A stretch of 64,000 nt of DNA from Deminuibacter soli (GCF_003412455.1 NZ_QTJU01000005.1:62001-126000); one strand, 5' to 3'; positions 9,368 to 17,955 are shown, counted from the first letter of the stretch. The notes: generated from the letters alone by a model not told the origin. Program-made: numbers and translations.

Positions 9368-9463
9368 TTACCTGAGCCTGATCTCATTGATAGAAGCGCC
9401 CTGCGGAATCATGGGAAACACATTGTTCTCTTTGGCCACCATTGTGCTCAGGTATGCCTGATT
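9368..9463 (-). pseudogene. relic of acetolactate synthase large subunit (C-terminus only)
   Basis: Reading the minus strand from 9463 gives 31 codons ending in TAA at 9368. The peptide contains VAKENNVFPMIPQGAS followed by INEIRLR and stop. This closely resembles how Bacteroidota acetolactate synthase large subunits (IlvB, thiamine-diphosphate enzymes of branched-chain amino-acid synthesis) end. An in-frame stop directly precedes it, and the other 500 or so residues are absent. It is a gene end left by a deletion, next to the tRNA-Asp island. The family call rests on memory of that C-terminal signature, not on a search. Confidence 0.5.
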
Positions 9464-9578
9464 TTAACGTATATGGGCAATATTTCTTGTATTCCGGGAA
9501 ACCGTAAAAACGCTCCTTTTTCATTAGCTAAATTTGAATGGTAAAGTCACTTAATCTTATCATTAAAAAACATGAAAC

Positions 9579-9710
9579 ATGCAAGCCATTAAGCCGGGCC
9601 CTAAACCCAAAAAAGACGACGGAAAAGATGACAAAAGACGAAGGGTTACTCCTGAAGTTAAACCAAAGCACCCTGATTTAAAACCACATAAACACAAGCC
9701 CAAAGATTAA
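9579..9710 (+). CDS. small Lys/Pro-rich basic peptide (uncertain)
   Basis: A 43-codon reading frame from the ATG at 9579 to TAA at 9710, beginning MQAIKPGPKPKKDDGKDD and continuing with further Lys, Arg, Pro and His. Very few hydrophobic residues and no Cys. Highly charged Lys/Pro-rich mini-proteins of this kind occur in Bacteroidota with unknown roles. No clear ribosome-binding site is visible, but this phylum rarely uses one. The frame is long for its size and strongly biased, so coding is possible but unproven. Confidence 0.3.
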   Translation: MQAIKPGPKPKKDDGKDDKRRRVTPEVKPKHPDLKPHKHKPKD

Positions 9711-9752
9711 CCCAATTAATGCATCATCCACAAAAGCAAACATGCTTAAACG

Positions 9753-9783
9753 CAAAAAAGCTCCACATTTCTGTGAAGCTTTT
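9753..9783 (-). terminator. terminator left of the tRNA-Asp 3'-end copy
   Basis: AAAAGCT-C-CACA pairs with TGTG-A-AGCTTTT with a single mismatch and a 4-base loop. Read on the minus strand it ends in six T. It stands directly after the tRNA-like 3' end at 9782-9812, just as the hairpin at 12637-12666 stands after the intact tRNA-Asp. It may be the original terminator of that tRNA before an element inserted. Confidence 0.6.
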
Positions 9784-9812
9784 GCGGACCGGACGGGGTT
9801 ACAATCGAACCC
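9782..9812 (-). repeat. tRNA-Asp 3'-end fragment, likely attachment-site remnant
   Basis: The 16 bases TTGCGGACCGGACGGG (9782-9797) are identical to 12668-12683, the 3' acceptor and T-arm end of the intact tRNA-Asp. TCGAACCC of the T loop follows at 9805-9812 after a short diverged or expanded segment. No other part of a tRNA is present. The same orientation and the position left of the tRNA fit an attR left by site-specific integration into the tRNA 3' end. Confidence 0.65.
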
Positions 9813-10022
9813 TTACTTTTTTGGCATTTTTAGATACACTCAAAATACCCTTAAGTTATTGAATTATAGTCAAATAATGGAAATTGAATATTTGAGTGAT
9901 TTGCTGAGATTTGAATGATAGATAAATTCAAGGGCCATTCTTTTCATTCACAAGCCAAAGTTTGCTATAGGTAGCAAAAAATGATTGTAGCTTTATTTGC
10001 AAAATTATTTTGCTACTTAATT

Positions 10023-11108
10023 ATGACGTCACGCAATCCAAATTTGAAAACTGAACTGTTAGGGGTCCGATATGTTGAGGGCGTTGTACAGAATAACCAT
10101 TCAATCTTTCACTCTTTTTTAAGAGAAAATGATCAAGGGAACGATTGTTACATTGAATTTGTAAAAGGTGGAATTGCCCTGAATTATGGCGTTTTTGCAC
10201 AGCTAAAAAGCGGAATCAGCTATAAAGACAATAAAGGCTATAAAATTCCAACTGATAAAGCACATCTAAACTATTGGAGCCAGGCATTATATCAGACCGT
10301 GGGTATCGTTTATGATCCGGAAATCAATAAAGCTTTTTGGGTAGACATTTCTGCCTATTTGAAGGTTAATCCGCAGGTATTGGAACAAGAATATCATTCA
10401 ATACGTGTTGAAGCCACAAATGAATTCTCAGAAGAATTGTTTTCTTCCTTTATAGAATATTGCTTCGATTATCGAGAGGCATATATGAATTATGAAAATT
10501 ATGGTCGTAGTTTAGAATGGTTTGCTGACATTGAACATCCTGATATTTGTTATGAGGGATTAAAATCACTTTATTCTAATCATAGAAATCGCCCATCCGC
10601 ATGGTTTTATATTATTTCCAGTTTCTCAAAGATTAAGGAAGAGGGTATTAGAAGAAATATATTGGGTTTACTTAGTAACTACACGAATAATCCTCATGTA
10701 TTTTGGCATTCAGGAAATATTCAGAATTATCCCTCTGAAAAAATGAAATATTATATTTCTCAGCAAATGACCGAACATTTTCGGGCGAAAGAGATTGAGT
10801 TGACACTACCATATTTACAAGAAGGGATTAATAGAGGAAGCTTTAGTTTCATTGTTTTATTAGTAATTGATTTGGTAAAAGATGCACATCTTTTATTAAA
10901 AGAAATCTCATTTAATGAAGAGCTTAAAGTAGATAAGCGTAACTTTTGCTTTTGGTTGTATATGCAACTTGCGAAGTTTCATTCTGTCGAAGAAACATTA
11001 GAAACCGCTCATCAATTCTTGACAAAATTTCCATGCGGTTACGAAGATGAAGCACTATTGGGTGTTCGAGAAAGTATTCAGAATGGAGAATTATGGCCCA
11101 TTGGATAA
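10023..11108 (+). CDS. DUF4365 domain protein with long helical C-terminus
   Basis: 361 residues from the ATG at 10023. A longer frame from 9981 would cover a likely promoter (TTTG at 9961, TAGCTTTA at 9988). The N-terminal 130 residues match DUF4365, a predicted PD-(D/E)XK nuclease-like domain. GNDCYIEF supplies the acidic residues, FAQLKSGISY the QxK motif, and HLNYWSQ followed by FWVDI the end of the domain. The remaining 230 residues are helical and unfamiliar; they are possibly a repeat-type or partner-binding region. It is the main intact cargo of the AT-rich island. DUF4365 genes are frequent on islands, and a defence-related role is inference only. Confidence 0.7.
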   Translation: MTSRNPNLKTELLGVRYVEGVVQNNHSIFHSFLRENDQGNDCYIEFVKGGIALNYGVFAQLKSGISYKDNKGYKIPTDKAHLNYWSQALYQTVGIVYDPEINKAFWVDISAYLKVNPQVLEQEYHSIRVEATNEFSEELFSSFIEYCFDYREAYMNYENYGRSLEWFADIEHPDICYEGLKSLYSNHRNRPSAWFYIISSFSKIKEEGIRRNILGLLSNYTNNPHVFWHSGNIQNYPSEKMKYYISQQMTEHFRAKEIELTLPYLQEGINRGSFSFIVLLVIDLVKDAHLLLKEISFNEELKVDKRNFCFWLYMQLAKFHSVEETLETAHQFLTKFPCGYEDEALLGVRESIQNGELWPIG

Positions 11109-11180
11109 CTGTGCATCATTCTACCGGCCAATTTCATAAGTTCTTCCGGTACTGGTTGCCGTTCTCATGACAACCACATT

Positions 11181-11480
11181 TTACTCAATAAAGTTATGTA
11201 AAGATGTACCCTTTAATTCCTGTCTGGTACTACCACTTCCGTAATGATAAGAACCATGATAGGAAATCGGCACACTGCTAACTGGTACATTAATTTCAAT
11301 ATAACGTTTACCCGATTTTGATGCAGATTTATATCTACAACCAATCCTAAGTGATTGACAACTTAATTAGGAATATCATCCATCAGTTTTTTATAATTTT
11401 CTATGCCTGTGATGTCTCCCTTGTCATCTATTCCAATAAATATTTTGCCTCCTTGCGAACTCATCAATAAATTGGTCCGT
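11181..11480 (-). pseudogene. broken AlbA_2 (Schlafen-type / divergent AAA-4) domain gene
   Basis: On the minus strand, from about 11480, the frame gives SSQGGKIFIGIDDKGDITGI and then NYKKLMDDIPN. A TAA follows where a Lys codon is expected, then VVNHLGLVVDINLH. After a frameshift, SGKRYIEINVPVSSVPISYH continues in another frame with the GSGSTRQELKG motif and ends at TAA 11181. This is the usual order of the AlbA_2 putative DNA-binding domain. There is no proper N-terminus and no helix-turn-helix C-terminus. One nonsense and one frameshift mutation show that it is dead. Confidence 0.75.
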
Positions 11481-11678
11481 CGTAGGTTAAATTCCAACTA
11501 AAAGGTAGCAAAAACGGAAATTTGTAGCTCAGCAGAACAAATATTTACGGCAGATACTTTAAAGCATTTTGATATGCGGCTGCCGATGTTGAATCCGGTG
11601 TATTTAAGTATTACCGGTCAATATTGAAAAAGCCGCCCCAAATACTTTTGAGACGGCTTCTTTATTTAAAAAAGCTAC

Positions 11679-12104
11679 CTATCGATCAAACTCGGTAGCA
11701 GTATATATCCGCTCAAGCAATTCGCTCAATTTATTTCCTTGCCTGATGAGATAGTCTCCATTTTTAAAAGAAGACATCAGCCCGAAACTATGATATGATT
11801 TATCGATTTTATGAAATGCATATCCCATACCTGACCCGTCTGTACCGATCAAGAAATAATCAGGAATTTGCTCCATTAGTATTAACATAGAAACATTAAG
11901 TTCAAGCAAATCTTCCACTTTATGAAGTCTTAAATAACCTTCTCCAACAAAACCTTCTCCCCCATTATTAGCTTTCATTAACTCTTTATAGTCATTTGGA
12001 AATTGAGCACCAATGTTCGATTCCACCTCCAAAATTTGGTCCTCAGTGCCCCCTGGAGAATTAAAATCAAATTCATTCACAAAATCCAACAGCTGCTGTT
12101 CCAT
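11679..12104 (-). CDS. SMI1/KNR4 (SUKH) family protein
   Basis: 141 residues, cytosolic, full length for the family. The start of the fold is EVESNIGAQFPNDYKELMKANNGGEGFVG, quoted here as its two halves VESNIGAQFPNDYKELMK and ANNGGEGFVG. FLIGTDGSGMGYAF supplies the conserved Gly/Asp turn. SUKH proteins are commonly immunity proteins against polymorphic toxins. No toxin gene is next to it, so it is an orphan, perhaps a leftover of the island's cargo. Confidence 0.8.
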   Translation of the reverse strand: MEQQLLDFVNEFDFNSPGGTEDQILEVESNIGAQFPNDYKELMKANNGGEGFVGEGYLRLHKVEDLLELNVSMLILMEQIPDYFLIGTDGSGMGYAFHKIDKSYHSFGLMSSFKNGDYLIRQGNKLSELLERIYTATEFDR

Positions 12105-12309
12105 GTCATTTTTTTATGTTCAATCGATCTTTGTAAGTTGTTCCACCAAGGTGTTACTTCCGCTTCATGAAATCTGGAAGGAATTAAAAGCTTGGTCGTT
12201 GATCACTAGCCCTTCTTATGATTTTACACGTTCTGCAACTATGTACTCGTCGTAGTCGAAAAGGACCACCAAGAACGATCGGAGGCAAGACATTGTAATT
12301 TTTTTGCCC

Positions 12310-12426
12310 ATCGCCATCCCCCCGTCTTTGACCATTAACGGTAATGCGGATGTACAGATTTTTTTCCCCTTTGTACTCCTTTCCGTTCCCCCAAAACAGA
12401 ACTGAAAGATTTGGATTTACTTTCAT
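12310..12426 (-). pseudogene. N-terminal relic of a tyrosine-type integrase
   Basis: The ATG at 12426 opens MKVNPNLSVLFW, then GNGKEYKGEKNLYIRITVNG and RRG. This is the arm-type DNA-binding start typical of Bacteroidota tyrosine recombinases (beta strands ending IYVRITVNGKR-like). After about 36 residues the similarity stops. The frame runs on in low-quality sequence to 12184, with no catalytic Arg-His-Arg-Tyr domain. It lies 245 bases from the tRNA-Asp and points away from it, as an integrase of a tRNA-targeting element should. Confidence 0.6.
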
Positions 12427-12636
12427 ACCCACAATTTTTTTGATGAATAAACAGCTACAACCCTTATTGGGGCTGCAACACGTTCTTTCCCAAAAAGCTC
12501 TAGCATACTTTTCCAAGAAATTCGGTTAGTAAATTTAAGGTTGGAGCGTACTAACCGAAATAGCTACCGACTTAGGTAGATTTAAACAGAATTAAGCAGA
12601 TTACCTTTTTATTGTAGGACGGGCAGTTACGTCTAA

Positions 12637-12666
12637 AAAAACAAAAAAGGAGCCATATAGGCTCCT
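12637..12666 (-). terminator. tRNA-Asp terminator
   Basis: AGGAGCC-ATATA-GGCTCCT (12648-12666) followed on the minus strand by six T, G and seven more T-rich bases. It is five bases from the tRNA 3' end. Confidence 0.85.
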
Positions 12667-12670
12667 CTTG

Positions 12671-12744
12671 CGGACCGGACGGGACTCGAACCCGCGACCT
12701 CCGCCGTGACAGGGCGGCATTCTAACCAACTGAACTACCGATCC
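12671..12744 (-). tRNA. tRNA-Asp (GTC)
   Basis: A 74-base cloverleaf on the minus strand. The acceptor GGATCGG pairs with CCGGTCC (one G-T), with discriminator G. The D-arm contains AGTTCAGTTGGTTAGA. The anticodon arm CCGCC-CTGTCAC-GGCGG presents GTC (plus-strand GAC at 12708-12710), and the T-arm is CGGGTTCGAGTCCCG. CCA is not encoded. The 3' end is repeated at 9782. Confidence 0.95.
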
Positions 12745-13359
12745 TTATGTTCCCTTTTTCCAGCATTTCCGTTACCGTTGTACCGTTTTGGGAGTGCAAA
12801 TATAGGGGGATTTGTTTCTTTCAAACAAAATTAAGCCTGCTTTTTTTCAAAAAAACAGTACCAGCTGCAGGCAAACCCATTTCATTATCGCCAGAAACGT
12901 TTGCAGGCAACGGTTTCATGCGGTACACCAGCCCATTTTTGCATAAACTTCCCTCCCATAGCTTCACCCATAACCTTGTTGCAGCAGAAACCATATACGA
13001 CGCATGCGATGCATCCGTATAGCGCGCCATCAAAACCAGGTTGCAGGAGTTGCACAAACAGATTCCTTACCTGAACAACCTCATTAATGACATAACCCGG
13101 CAGGCGCTTATGAACAAAATTCAAACCCGCAATGCCTGCCTGGATGAGGATTCTACCATGCGTGATGAAAAATTCCTGATATGCCAGCCGGAAGTGGCTG
13201 CAGGTTCGGCTAACCGGTATTGCATCGTACCTGGGTATTAGGCCGCAATCACTTAGCCGCATCCGCAAGAATATGCGGTAACTTTACTTTTAACAATTGT
13301 TACGTGCAGGCTCGCACAGGGTTTGCATTTGCACTTCAACATCCAATAAAAACAACAAG
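12745..13359. other. intergenic region without a convincing gene
   Basis: About 615 bases upstream of both the tRNA-Asp (minus) and the dehydrogenase (plus). Open frames exist on both strands (13041-13241 plus, 12885-13268 minus), but neither has recognisable features and they overlap antiparallel. The region may contain decayed coding DNA. Confidence 0.4.
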
Positions 13360-14214
13360 ATGAACAATACTACCATCGGCTGGATTGGTCTCGGCAACAT
13401 GGGCAACCCCATGTCTCAGCAATTGATTAAGGCAGGTTATGCGGTAACGGTGTACAACCGCAGTAAAGACAAAGCAGCAACCATTCAATCACTCGGCGCA
13501 GCCACAGCAAACACGCCACAGCAATTGCTGCAACAAACAGATACCGTGTTTATCATGGTATCGAACGATGCAGCCATTGAAGATATTTTCGACGGACCAA
13601 CCGGTTTACTGGCAGCCGGCGTTAAGGGCAAACTCATCATCAACATGAGCACGGTATCGCCTGCCATCAGCAAGGAAATGGCCGCACAATGCGCTGCACA
13701 GGGTAATGTGTACCTTGATGCACCGGTATCGGGCAGCGTAAAACAGGCGCAGGATGCACAGCTCGTGATTATGGTGGGCGGAGAAAAAGATGCGTTTGAA
13801 AAAGCCAAACCCATACTCGACAAGTTGGGCAAGTTAACCATGCACATTGGCAGCACGGGCGCAGGCAATACCGCCAAGCTGGCCATTAACCTGTTGCTGG
13901 GCATGCATGCGCAGGCCTTGGCCGAGGCACTTACTTTTGCACAACAGCACGGGGTGCAGGCTGCAGATTTCACTGCCATTCTCAACAATAGCACGTTGGG
14001 TAACCCATTTGCCAAAATCAAGGGCGAAGCTATTCTCAACAACAATTACCAGGCAGCATTTGCATTAAAACACATTGCCAAAGACCTGCGCCTGGCCAAG
14101 GCAGAAGGTTTCAGCACACCGCTGGCCGCTACTGCCTTACAAACCTACCAGCAGGCCGAAGCTGCCTTTGGCGAGGAAGATATTATCGCGGTGATTAAAC
14201 AGTTCGCTAAATAA
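13360..14214 (+). CDS. NAD(P)-dependent beta-hydroxyacid dehydrogenase
   Basis: 284 residues from the ATG at 13360, directly before the dinucleotide-binding motif IGWIGLGNMG (GxGxxG). A frame start at 13297 would add unrelated residues. APVSGSVKQAQDA is the substrate-binding signature of the 3-hydroxyisobutyrate dehydrogenase family, and GAGNTAKLAINLLLG supplies the catalytic Lys. The length is typical. The enzyme is cytosolic and reduces or oxidises a small beta-hydroxy or aldehyde acid; the exact substrate (3-hydroxyisobutyrate, succinic semialdehyde or glyoxylate) is not decidable. A tautomerase gene follows after 31 bases. Confidence 0.9.
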   Translation: MNNTTIGWIGLGNMGNPMSQQLIKAGYAVTVYNRSKDKAATIQSLGAATANTPQQLLQQTDTVFIMVSNDAAIEDIFDGPTGLLAAGVKGKLIINMSTVSPAISKEMAAQCAAQGNVYLDAPVSGSVKQAQDAQLVIMVGGEKDAFEKAKPILDKLGKLTMHIGSTGAGNTAKLAINLLLGMHAQALAEALTFAQQHGVQAADFTAILNNSTLGNPFAKIKGEAILNNNYQAAFALKHIAKDLRLAKAEGFSTPLAATALQTYQQAEAAFGEEDIIAVIKQFAK

Positions 14215-14245
14215 CTGATTCAGTAATTTATACAAGCAATACACT

Positions 14246-14644
14246 ATGCCTTATCTGCAACTGGAAGTAACCCGCAGCTACCCTGCCGCGGTAAAACAAC
14301 AACTCGCTAAACGTATGGGCGAAACATACGCTGAAATTATGCAGGCAGATGTTAAGCGCGTTACAGTGTCTATACGTGAACTTGGTGAAGGATCGGTATG
14401 GCGCTGCACAGATGACGAACCTGTGCCTGGCGCACTGCTGATGCTGGATATACGCGCCGGCAGACCGAAAGAAACACGCGCCCTGCTCGCCAAAACATTA
14501 ATTGATCTTTGCACTGAAACACTGCAACTGGCCGTTAACCAGCTGAATGTTGAGTTCACGCAGCATACGGGAGACGAAATGTACCATGCACGCTTCGGCG
14601 GTTTCAGCAACGATTGGTCACCTGATGAAACAACAAGGCCTTAA
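14246..14644 (+). CDS. tautomerase family protein
   Basis: 132 residues starting MPYLQLEV. The Pro directly after the initiator Met is the catalytic base of the 4-oxalocrotonate tautomerase/MIF superfamily. The length fits the longer double beta-alpha-beta members. VTVSIRELGEGSVW and a C-terminal MYHARFGGF are further matches. It probably forms an operon with the upstream dehydrogenase, suggesting a small organic-acid pathway. Confidence 0.8.
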   Translation: MPYLQLEVTRSYPAAVKQQLAKRMGETYAEIMQADVKRVTVSIRELGEGSVWRCTDDEPVPGALLMLDIRAGRPKETRALLAKTLIDLCTETLQLAVNQLNVEFTQHTGDEMYHARFGGFSNDWSPDETTRP

Positions 14645-14751
14645 CCCCCACCATCATTGCAGGCAAAGTCTTTTAAGCACTGCTGCGTTTTTACCAAATG
14701 GTCCGGTGATCGCTGCTGGCATACTTTTTTATCTGCTAAAAGAAAAAGTTT

Positions 14752-14934
14752 ATGTCAGACAACACAAAATTGGCCGGCCAGAGAGACAGAAGCCAGGTTG
14801 CCGCCAATCAGGATTATGAATTAAAGTACCTGGCTGACAAATACCTTGTTTCAAAAGATGCAGTTAAGCAGGCCATTCAACAGGTAGGGAACGACAGAAG
14901 GAAAGTAGAAGATTACCTGAGCAAACACAAATAG
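14752..14934 (+). CDS. DUF3606 small protein
   Basis: 60 residues, MSDNTKLAGQRDRSQVAANQ at the start, then a two-helix segment (YELKYLADKYLVSKDAVKQA) and VGNDRRKVEDYLSK. This is the whole DUF3606 domain, a small soluble helix-turn-helix-like protein of unknown role found across Proteobacteria and Bacteroidota. It stands alone with its own terminator at 14991. Confidence 0.85.
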   Translation: MSDNTKLAGQRDRSQVAANQDYELKYLADKYLVSKDAVKQAIQQVGNDRRKVEDYLSKHK

Positions 14935-14990
14935 TAATTGATTATCAATTACCAGCAACCATCTCAATGTTACCTTTTTATAGCCCTGTA

Positions 14991-15016
14991 CAAAGCCGGC
15001 CAAAATGCCGGCTTTG
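14991..15016 (+). terminator. terminator of the DUF3606 gene
   Basis: A perfect 10-bp stem, CAAAGCCGGC with GCCGGCTTTG, and a 6-base loop, 57 bases past the stop. The run after it (TTGTGT) is only moderately T-rich. Confidence 0.6.
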
Positions 15017-15099
15017 TTGTGTATGCTATCACCGGGAAAGCAATACCAGCCTGCATTGTGTAGCCACGTGTGGATTTTTTACACAATCCGGGCATAAAA

Positions 15100-15186
15100 T
15101 AAACGATGCCTGTCCTTTTGCCCCGTTACAGGCAAAAGACAGGCATGTTAATATATGCGTAAACTAAGCAAGCCGTTGAACAGCTC
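15100..15186 (-). ncRNA. candidate small RNA under the GTTAC-box promoter
   Basis: A promoter-like pair (GTAACGGTTACT at 15225-15236, TATTTTAG at 15192-15199) fires leftwards into a stretch with no reading frame. That stretch ends in a 16-bp hairpin with one bulge (15106-15146, ATGCCTGTC...GACAGGCAT), then CGTTTATTTTA on the minus strand. A transcript of roughly 80-90 nt is implied. The hairpin could instead be a second terminator for the DUF3606 gene on the plus strand. Confidence 0.3.
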
Positions 15187-15191
15187 AAAAG

Positions 15192-15236
15192 CTAAAATAT
15201 CGATCCTTTGTTATACTTTTTATAAGTAACCGTTAC
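15192..15236 (-). promoter_or_regulatory. GTTAC-box promoter, weak member
   Basis: Minus strand: GTAACGGTTACT, 25 bases, TATTTTAG. The spacing equals that of the better members of the set, but the -7 box deviates at one core base and no protein gene follows. Confidence 0.35.
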
Positions 15237-15286
15237 AGGAAGCGCCGTTCACTCCCCGCCAATTTTAAACGTTTAAAGCACCTTTT

Positions 15287-15606
15287 AGCTGCAAGCTACG
15301 AGCTACGAGCCGCAAGCCTGTTTAGAGCAAACCACCGCTGGCGAAAGTAAAGCAGTTATTTAATACCCGCTTAAATCGTCCCGACATGTCGACGCTCGAT
15401 TCGAAATTGGTACCCGCTCAGATCACTCACGACATGAGACAGCTGCAAGCTACGAGCTGCAAGCCGCAAGCCTGTTTAGAGCAAACCGCCTCTGGCGTAA
15501 AGCAGTTATTTAATACTCGCTTAGATCATCTCGACGTGTCGATTCTCGATTCTCGAAATTGGTACCCGCTCAGATCACTCACGACTGACGCCTCACGATT
15601 GACCAC
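15287..15606. repeat. two tandem copies of the mosaic intergenic repeat
   Basis: A unit of about 154 bases is present at 15287-15440 and again at 15441-15585. Each copy runs AGCTGCAAGCTACGAGC, CGCAAGCCTGTTTAGAGC, a GGCG...GTTATTTAATAC segment, a TCGAC/TCGAT-rich palindromic stretch, then TTGGTACCCGCTCAGATCAC and TCACGAC. The block ends in GACCACTCAC, where the phosphoketolase stop codon (TGA, 15607) is already part of the repeat-like sequence. The modules recur at 32.2, 56.0, 59.7 and 62.5-62.9 kb. Confidence 0.8.
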
Positions 15607-17955
15607 TCACCCCTTCCACACCCAATCAGCCACCTCCGGCATATCCTGCCCATGTTCCTTAATGTAATTGCGATGCCTGATCAGCGTATCCTGCATTTCC
15701 TGCTTCAGGTACGCACAGCTGGTGCCCAGTTGCGGCAGCCGCTCAATTACATCCTGCACCAGGCTGAAACGGTCCATCTCGTTCAGCACCGTCATATCAA
15801 AAGGCGTGGTAATGGTGCCCTCCTCCTTGTAACCCCGCACATGAATATTGCGGTGATTGGTGCGTTTGTAGGTCAAGCGGTGAATCAGCCACGGGTAACC
15901 ATGGAACGCGAAGATCACCGGCCTGGTGGCTGTGAACAGCAGGTCAAACGCCGCATCATCCAACCCGTGCGGGTGCTCACTGCTCGATTGCAGTTTCATG
16001 AGATCAACTACATTGATCACGCGTATTTTCAACGCCGGTATTTTTTCGCGCAGTATTGAAACAGCTGCGAGTGTTTCCAGCGTGGGCACATCACCGGCAC
16101 AAGCCATTACAACATCCGGCTCATCACCATCATCGTTGCTGGCCCAGCCCCAGATGCCGATGCCCTTTGTACAATGCAGGATGGCCTGGTCCATGGTAAG
16201 CCATTGCGGTGCAGGATGCTTGCCGGCAATGGTCACGTTTACATAATGGCGGCTTCTCAAACAGTGATCCATTACCGATAACAGGCAGTTGGCATCAGGT
16301 GGTAAGTACACACGTACAATGCTCGACTTCTTATTTACCACATGATCAATAAAACCAGGATCCTGGTGCGTAAACCCATTGTGATCCTGCCGCCATACAT
16401 GCGAGGCCAGCAGGTAATTGAGCGATGCAATGCGTATGCGCCAGCTTATTTCTGCCGTTACCTTCAGCCATTTTGCATGCTGGTTAAACATAGAATCGAT
16501 GATATGAATAAAGGCCTCGTAACTGTTAAACAAACCATGCCTGCCGGTTAACAGGTAACCTTCCAGCCAGCCTTCGCACTGGTGTTCACTCAGCACTTCC
16601 ATTACACGGCCATCTGTTGCCAACAGTTCATCGTGTTCTTCAATTTTAGCCATCCATTGACGGCTGGTGGCTTCAAATACGGCGTTCAGTTTGTTAGACA
16701 GGGTTTCATCCGGACCAAAAATCCGGAAGTTGCGGGAAGACAGATTGGCTTTTACCACATCACGCAAAAATGTTCCGAGTACCGTGGTATCTGATGCTTT
16801 GTCTTTCCCGGGTTGCTGCACATCAAAGGCATAGTCCCTGAAATCGGGCATCCGCAGGTCTTTCAGCAATATGCCGCCATTGGCATGCGGGTTGGCGCCC
16901 ATGCGCCGGAGACCTTTGGGAGCCTGCTCCTGTAACCATTGCTGCAATTTTCCGTTTTCATCAAACAACTCCCAGGGCCGGTAACTTTTCATCCATTCTT
17001 CCAGCTGGTTCAATTGTTCTGCATTGCCTGCAGGGTCTGGTATAGGCACCTGGTGTGCCCTGAAGCTGCCTTCTACCGGCAAGCCGTTTACCATCAGCGG
17101 ACCGGTCCACCCTTTGGGCGAACGCAGGATAATCATGGGCCACATGGGTCTTTCCATATTGTGGTGTTCCCTTGCCTGTTGCTGAATCTCTTGAATGCGT
17201 TGTACAATGGTATCCAGTACGGCAGCCATATCATGGTGCATCTGTTCATGATCAGATCCTGACACCATGTACGGCTCCCACCCGTAACCGCGCATCAGGG
17301 AATGCAACTCTTCATCGCTGATACGCGCCAGCACAGTTGGGTTCGCAATTTTATACCCGTTCAGGTGAAGGATCGGCAATACCACACCATCATTAACAGG
17401 ATTCAGGAACTTGTTGGAATGCCAGGCTGTTGCAAGCGGACCTGTTTCTGCCTCACCGTCTCCCACCACGCAGGCCACCACCAGGTCAGGATTATCGAAC
17501 ACCGCACCGAATGCATGACTTAATGAATAACCCAGCTCGCCGCCTTCATGTATAGAACCGGGGCATTCGGGCGATACATGGCTGGGTATGCCACCCGGGA
17601 AGGAAAACTGTTTGAACAATTTCTGCAATCCCTGCTCATCCTGGCTAATCGCAGGATAATACTCACTGTACGTACCTTCAAGATAGGTGTTGGCCACCAT
17701 GGCCGGACCACCATGCCCGGGCCCTGCCACGTAAATCATATTCAGATCATACGCATTGATGATCCGGTTGAGGTGGGCATAAATAAAGTTTTGTCCAGGC
17801 GTGGTACCCCAATGCCCCAGCAACATTTTTTTGATATGTGCGGGCTGCAAAGGCTCACGCAGTAAGGGATTCCCGAGCAGGTACATCTGTCCTACCGAAA
17901 GATAATTGGCCGCACGCCAGTAGGCATCAATTGCCTGTAACTGCGCATTTTCCAT
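15607..17955 (-). CDS. xfp: phosphoketolase (xylulose-5-P/fructose-6-P)
   Basis: 782 residues, the normal size for this thiamine-diphosphate enzyme. It cleaves xylulose-5-phosphate (and often fructose-6-phosphate) with phosphate to acetyl phosphate plus glyceraldehyde-3-phosphate (or erythrose-4-phosphate). Visible signatures are [18 protein letters not shown] near the start, [24 protein letters not shown] and the cofactor motif [18 protein letters not shown]. It is cytosolic. The gene follows ackA on the same strand with a 17-base gap, so acetyl phosphate made here is turned into acetate and ATP by the neighbour. Confidence 0.97.
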   Translation of the reverse strand: MENAQLQAIDAYWRAANYLSVGQMYLLGNPLLREPLQPAHIKKMLLGHWGTTPGQNFIYAHLNRIINAYDLNMIYVAGPGHGGPAMVANTYLEGTYSEYYPAISQDEQGLQKLFKQFSFPGGIPSHVSPECPGSIHEGGELGYSLSHAFGAVFDNPDLVVACVVGDGEAETGPLATAWHSNKFLNPVNDGVVLPILHLNGYKIANPTVLARISDEELHSLMRGYGWEPYMVSGSDHEQMHHDMAAVLDTIVQRIQEIQQQAREHHNMERPMWPMIILRSPKGWTGPLMVNGLPVEGSFRAHQVPIPDPAGNAEQLNQLEEWMKSYRPWELFDENGKLQQWLQEQAPKGLRRMGANPHANGGILLKDLRMPDFRDYAFDVQQPGKDKASDTTVLGTFLRDVVKANLSSRNFRIFGPDETLSNKLNAVFEATSRQWMAKIEEHDELLATDGRVMEVLSEHQCEGWLEGYLLTGRHGLFNSYEAFIHIIDSMFNQHAKWLKVTAEISWRIRIASLNYLLASHVWRQDHNGFTHQDPGFIDHVVNKKSSIVRVYLPPDANCLLSVMDHCLRSRHYVNVTIAGKHPAPQWLTMDQAILHCTKGIGIWGWASNDDGDEPDVVMACAGDVPTLETLAAVSILREKIPALKIRVINVVDLMKLQSSSEHPHGLDDAAFDLLFTATRPVIFAFHGYPWLIHRLTYKRTNHRNIHVRGYKEEGTITTPFDMTVLNEMDRFSLVQDVIERLPQLGTSCAYLKQEMQDTLIRHRNYIKEHGQDMPEVADWVWKG

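Larger units (their letters stand above)
9782..12683. mobile_element. decayed tRNA-Asp-integrated genomic island
   Basis: About 2.9 kb, bounded by the 16-bp direct repeats at 9782 and 12668. The right one lies within an intact tRNA-Asp. The interior is visibly AT-richer than the surroundings. It holds a DUF4365 gene, a broken AlbA_2-type gene, a SUKH gene and, nearest to the tRNA, the N-terminal relic of a tyrosine recombinase. This is the classical order of an integrative element (intact tRNA, integrase, cargo, tRNA 3' copy). The integrase is destroyed, so the island is fixed. A local tRNA duplication followed by decay is the alternative. Confidence 0.65.

Noticed and set aside
9784-9812. 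A second functional tRNA gene
   Set aside because: Only the acceptor 3' half and part of the T-loop are present; no anticodon arm exists.
12120-12309. Further integrase sequence downstream of the N-terminal relic
   Set aside because: All three minus-strand frames were read. One gives FDYDEYIVAERVKS then a stop, which is coding-like, but it has no recombinase motif, so I did not extend the relic.
12885-13268. 127-codon minus-strand frame and the overlapping 66-codon plus frame at 13041
   Set aside because: Neither shows domains, signal peptides or plausible promoters; they overlap antiparallel.
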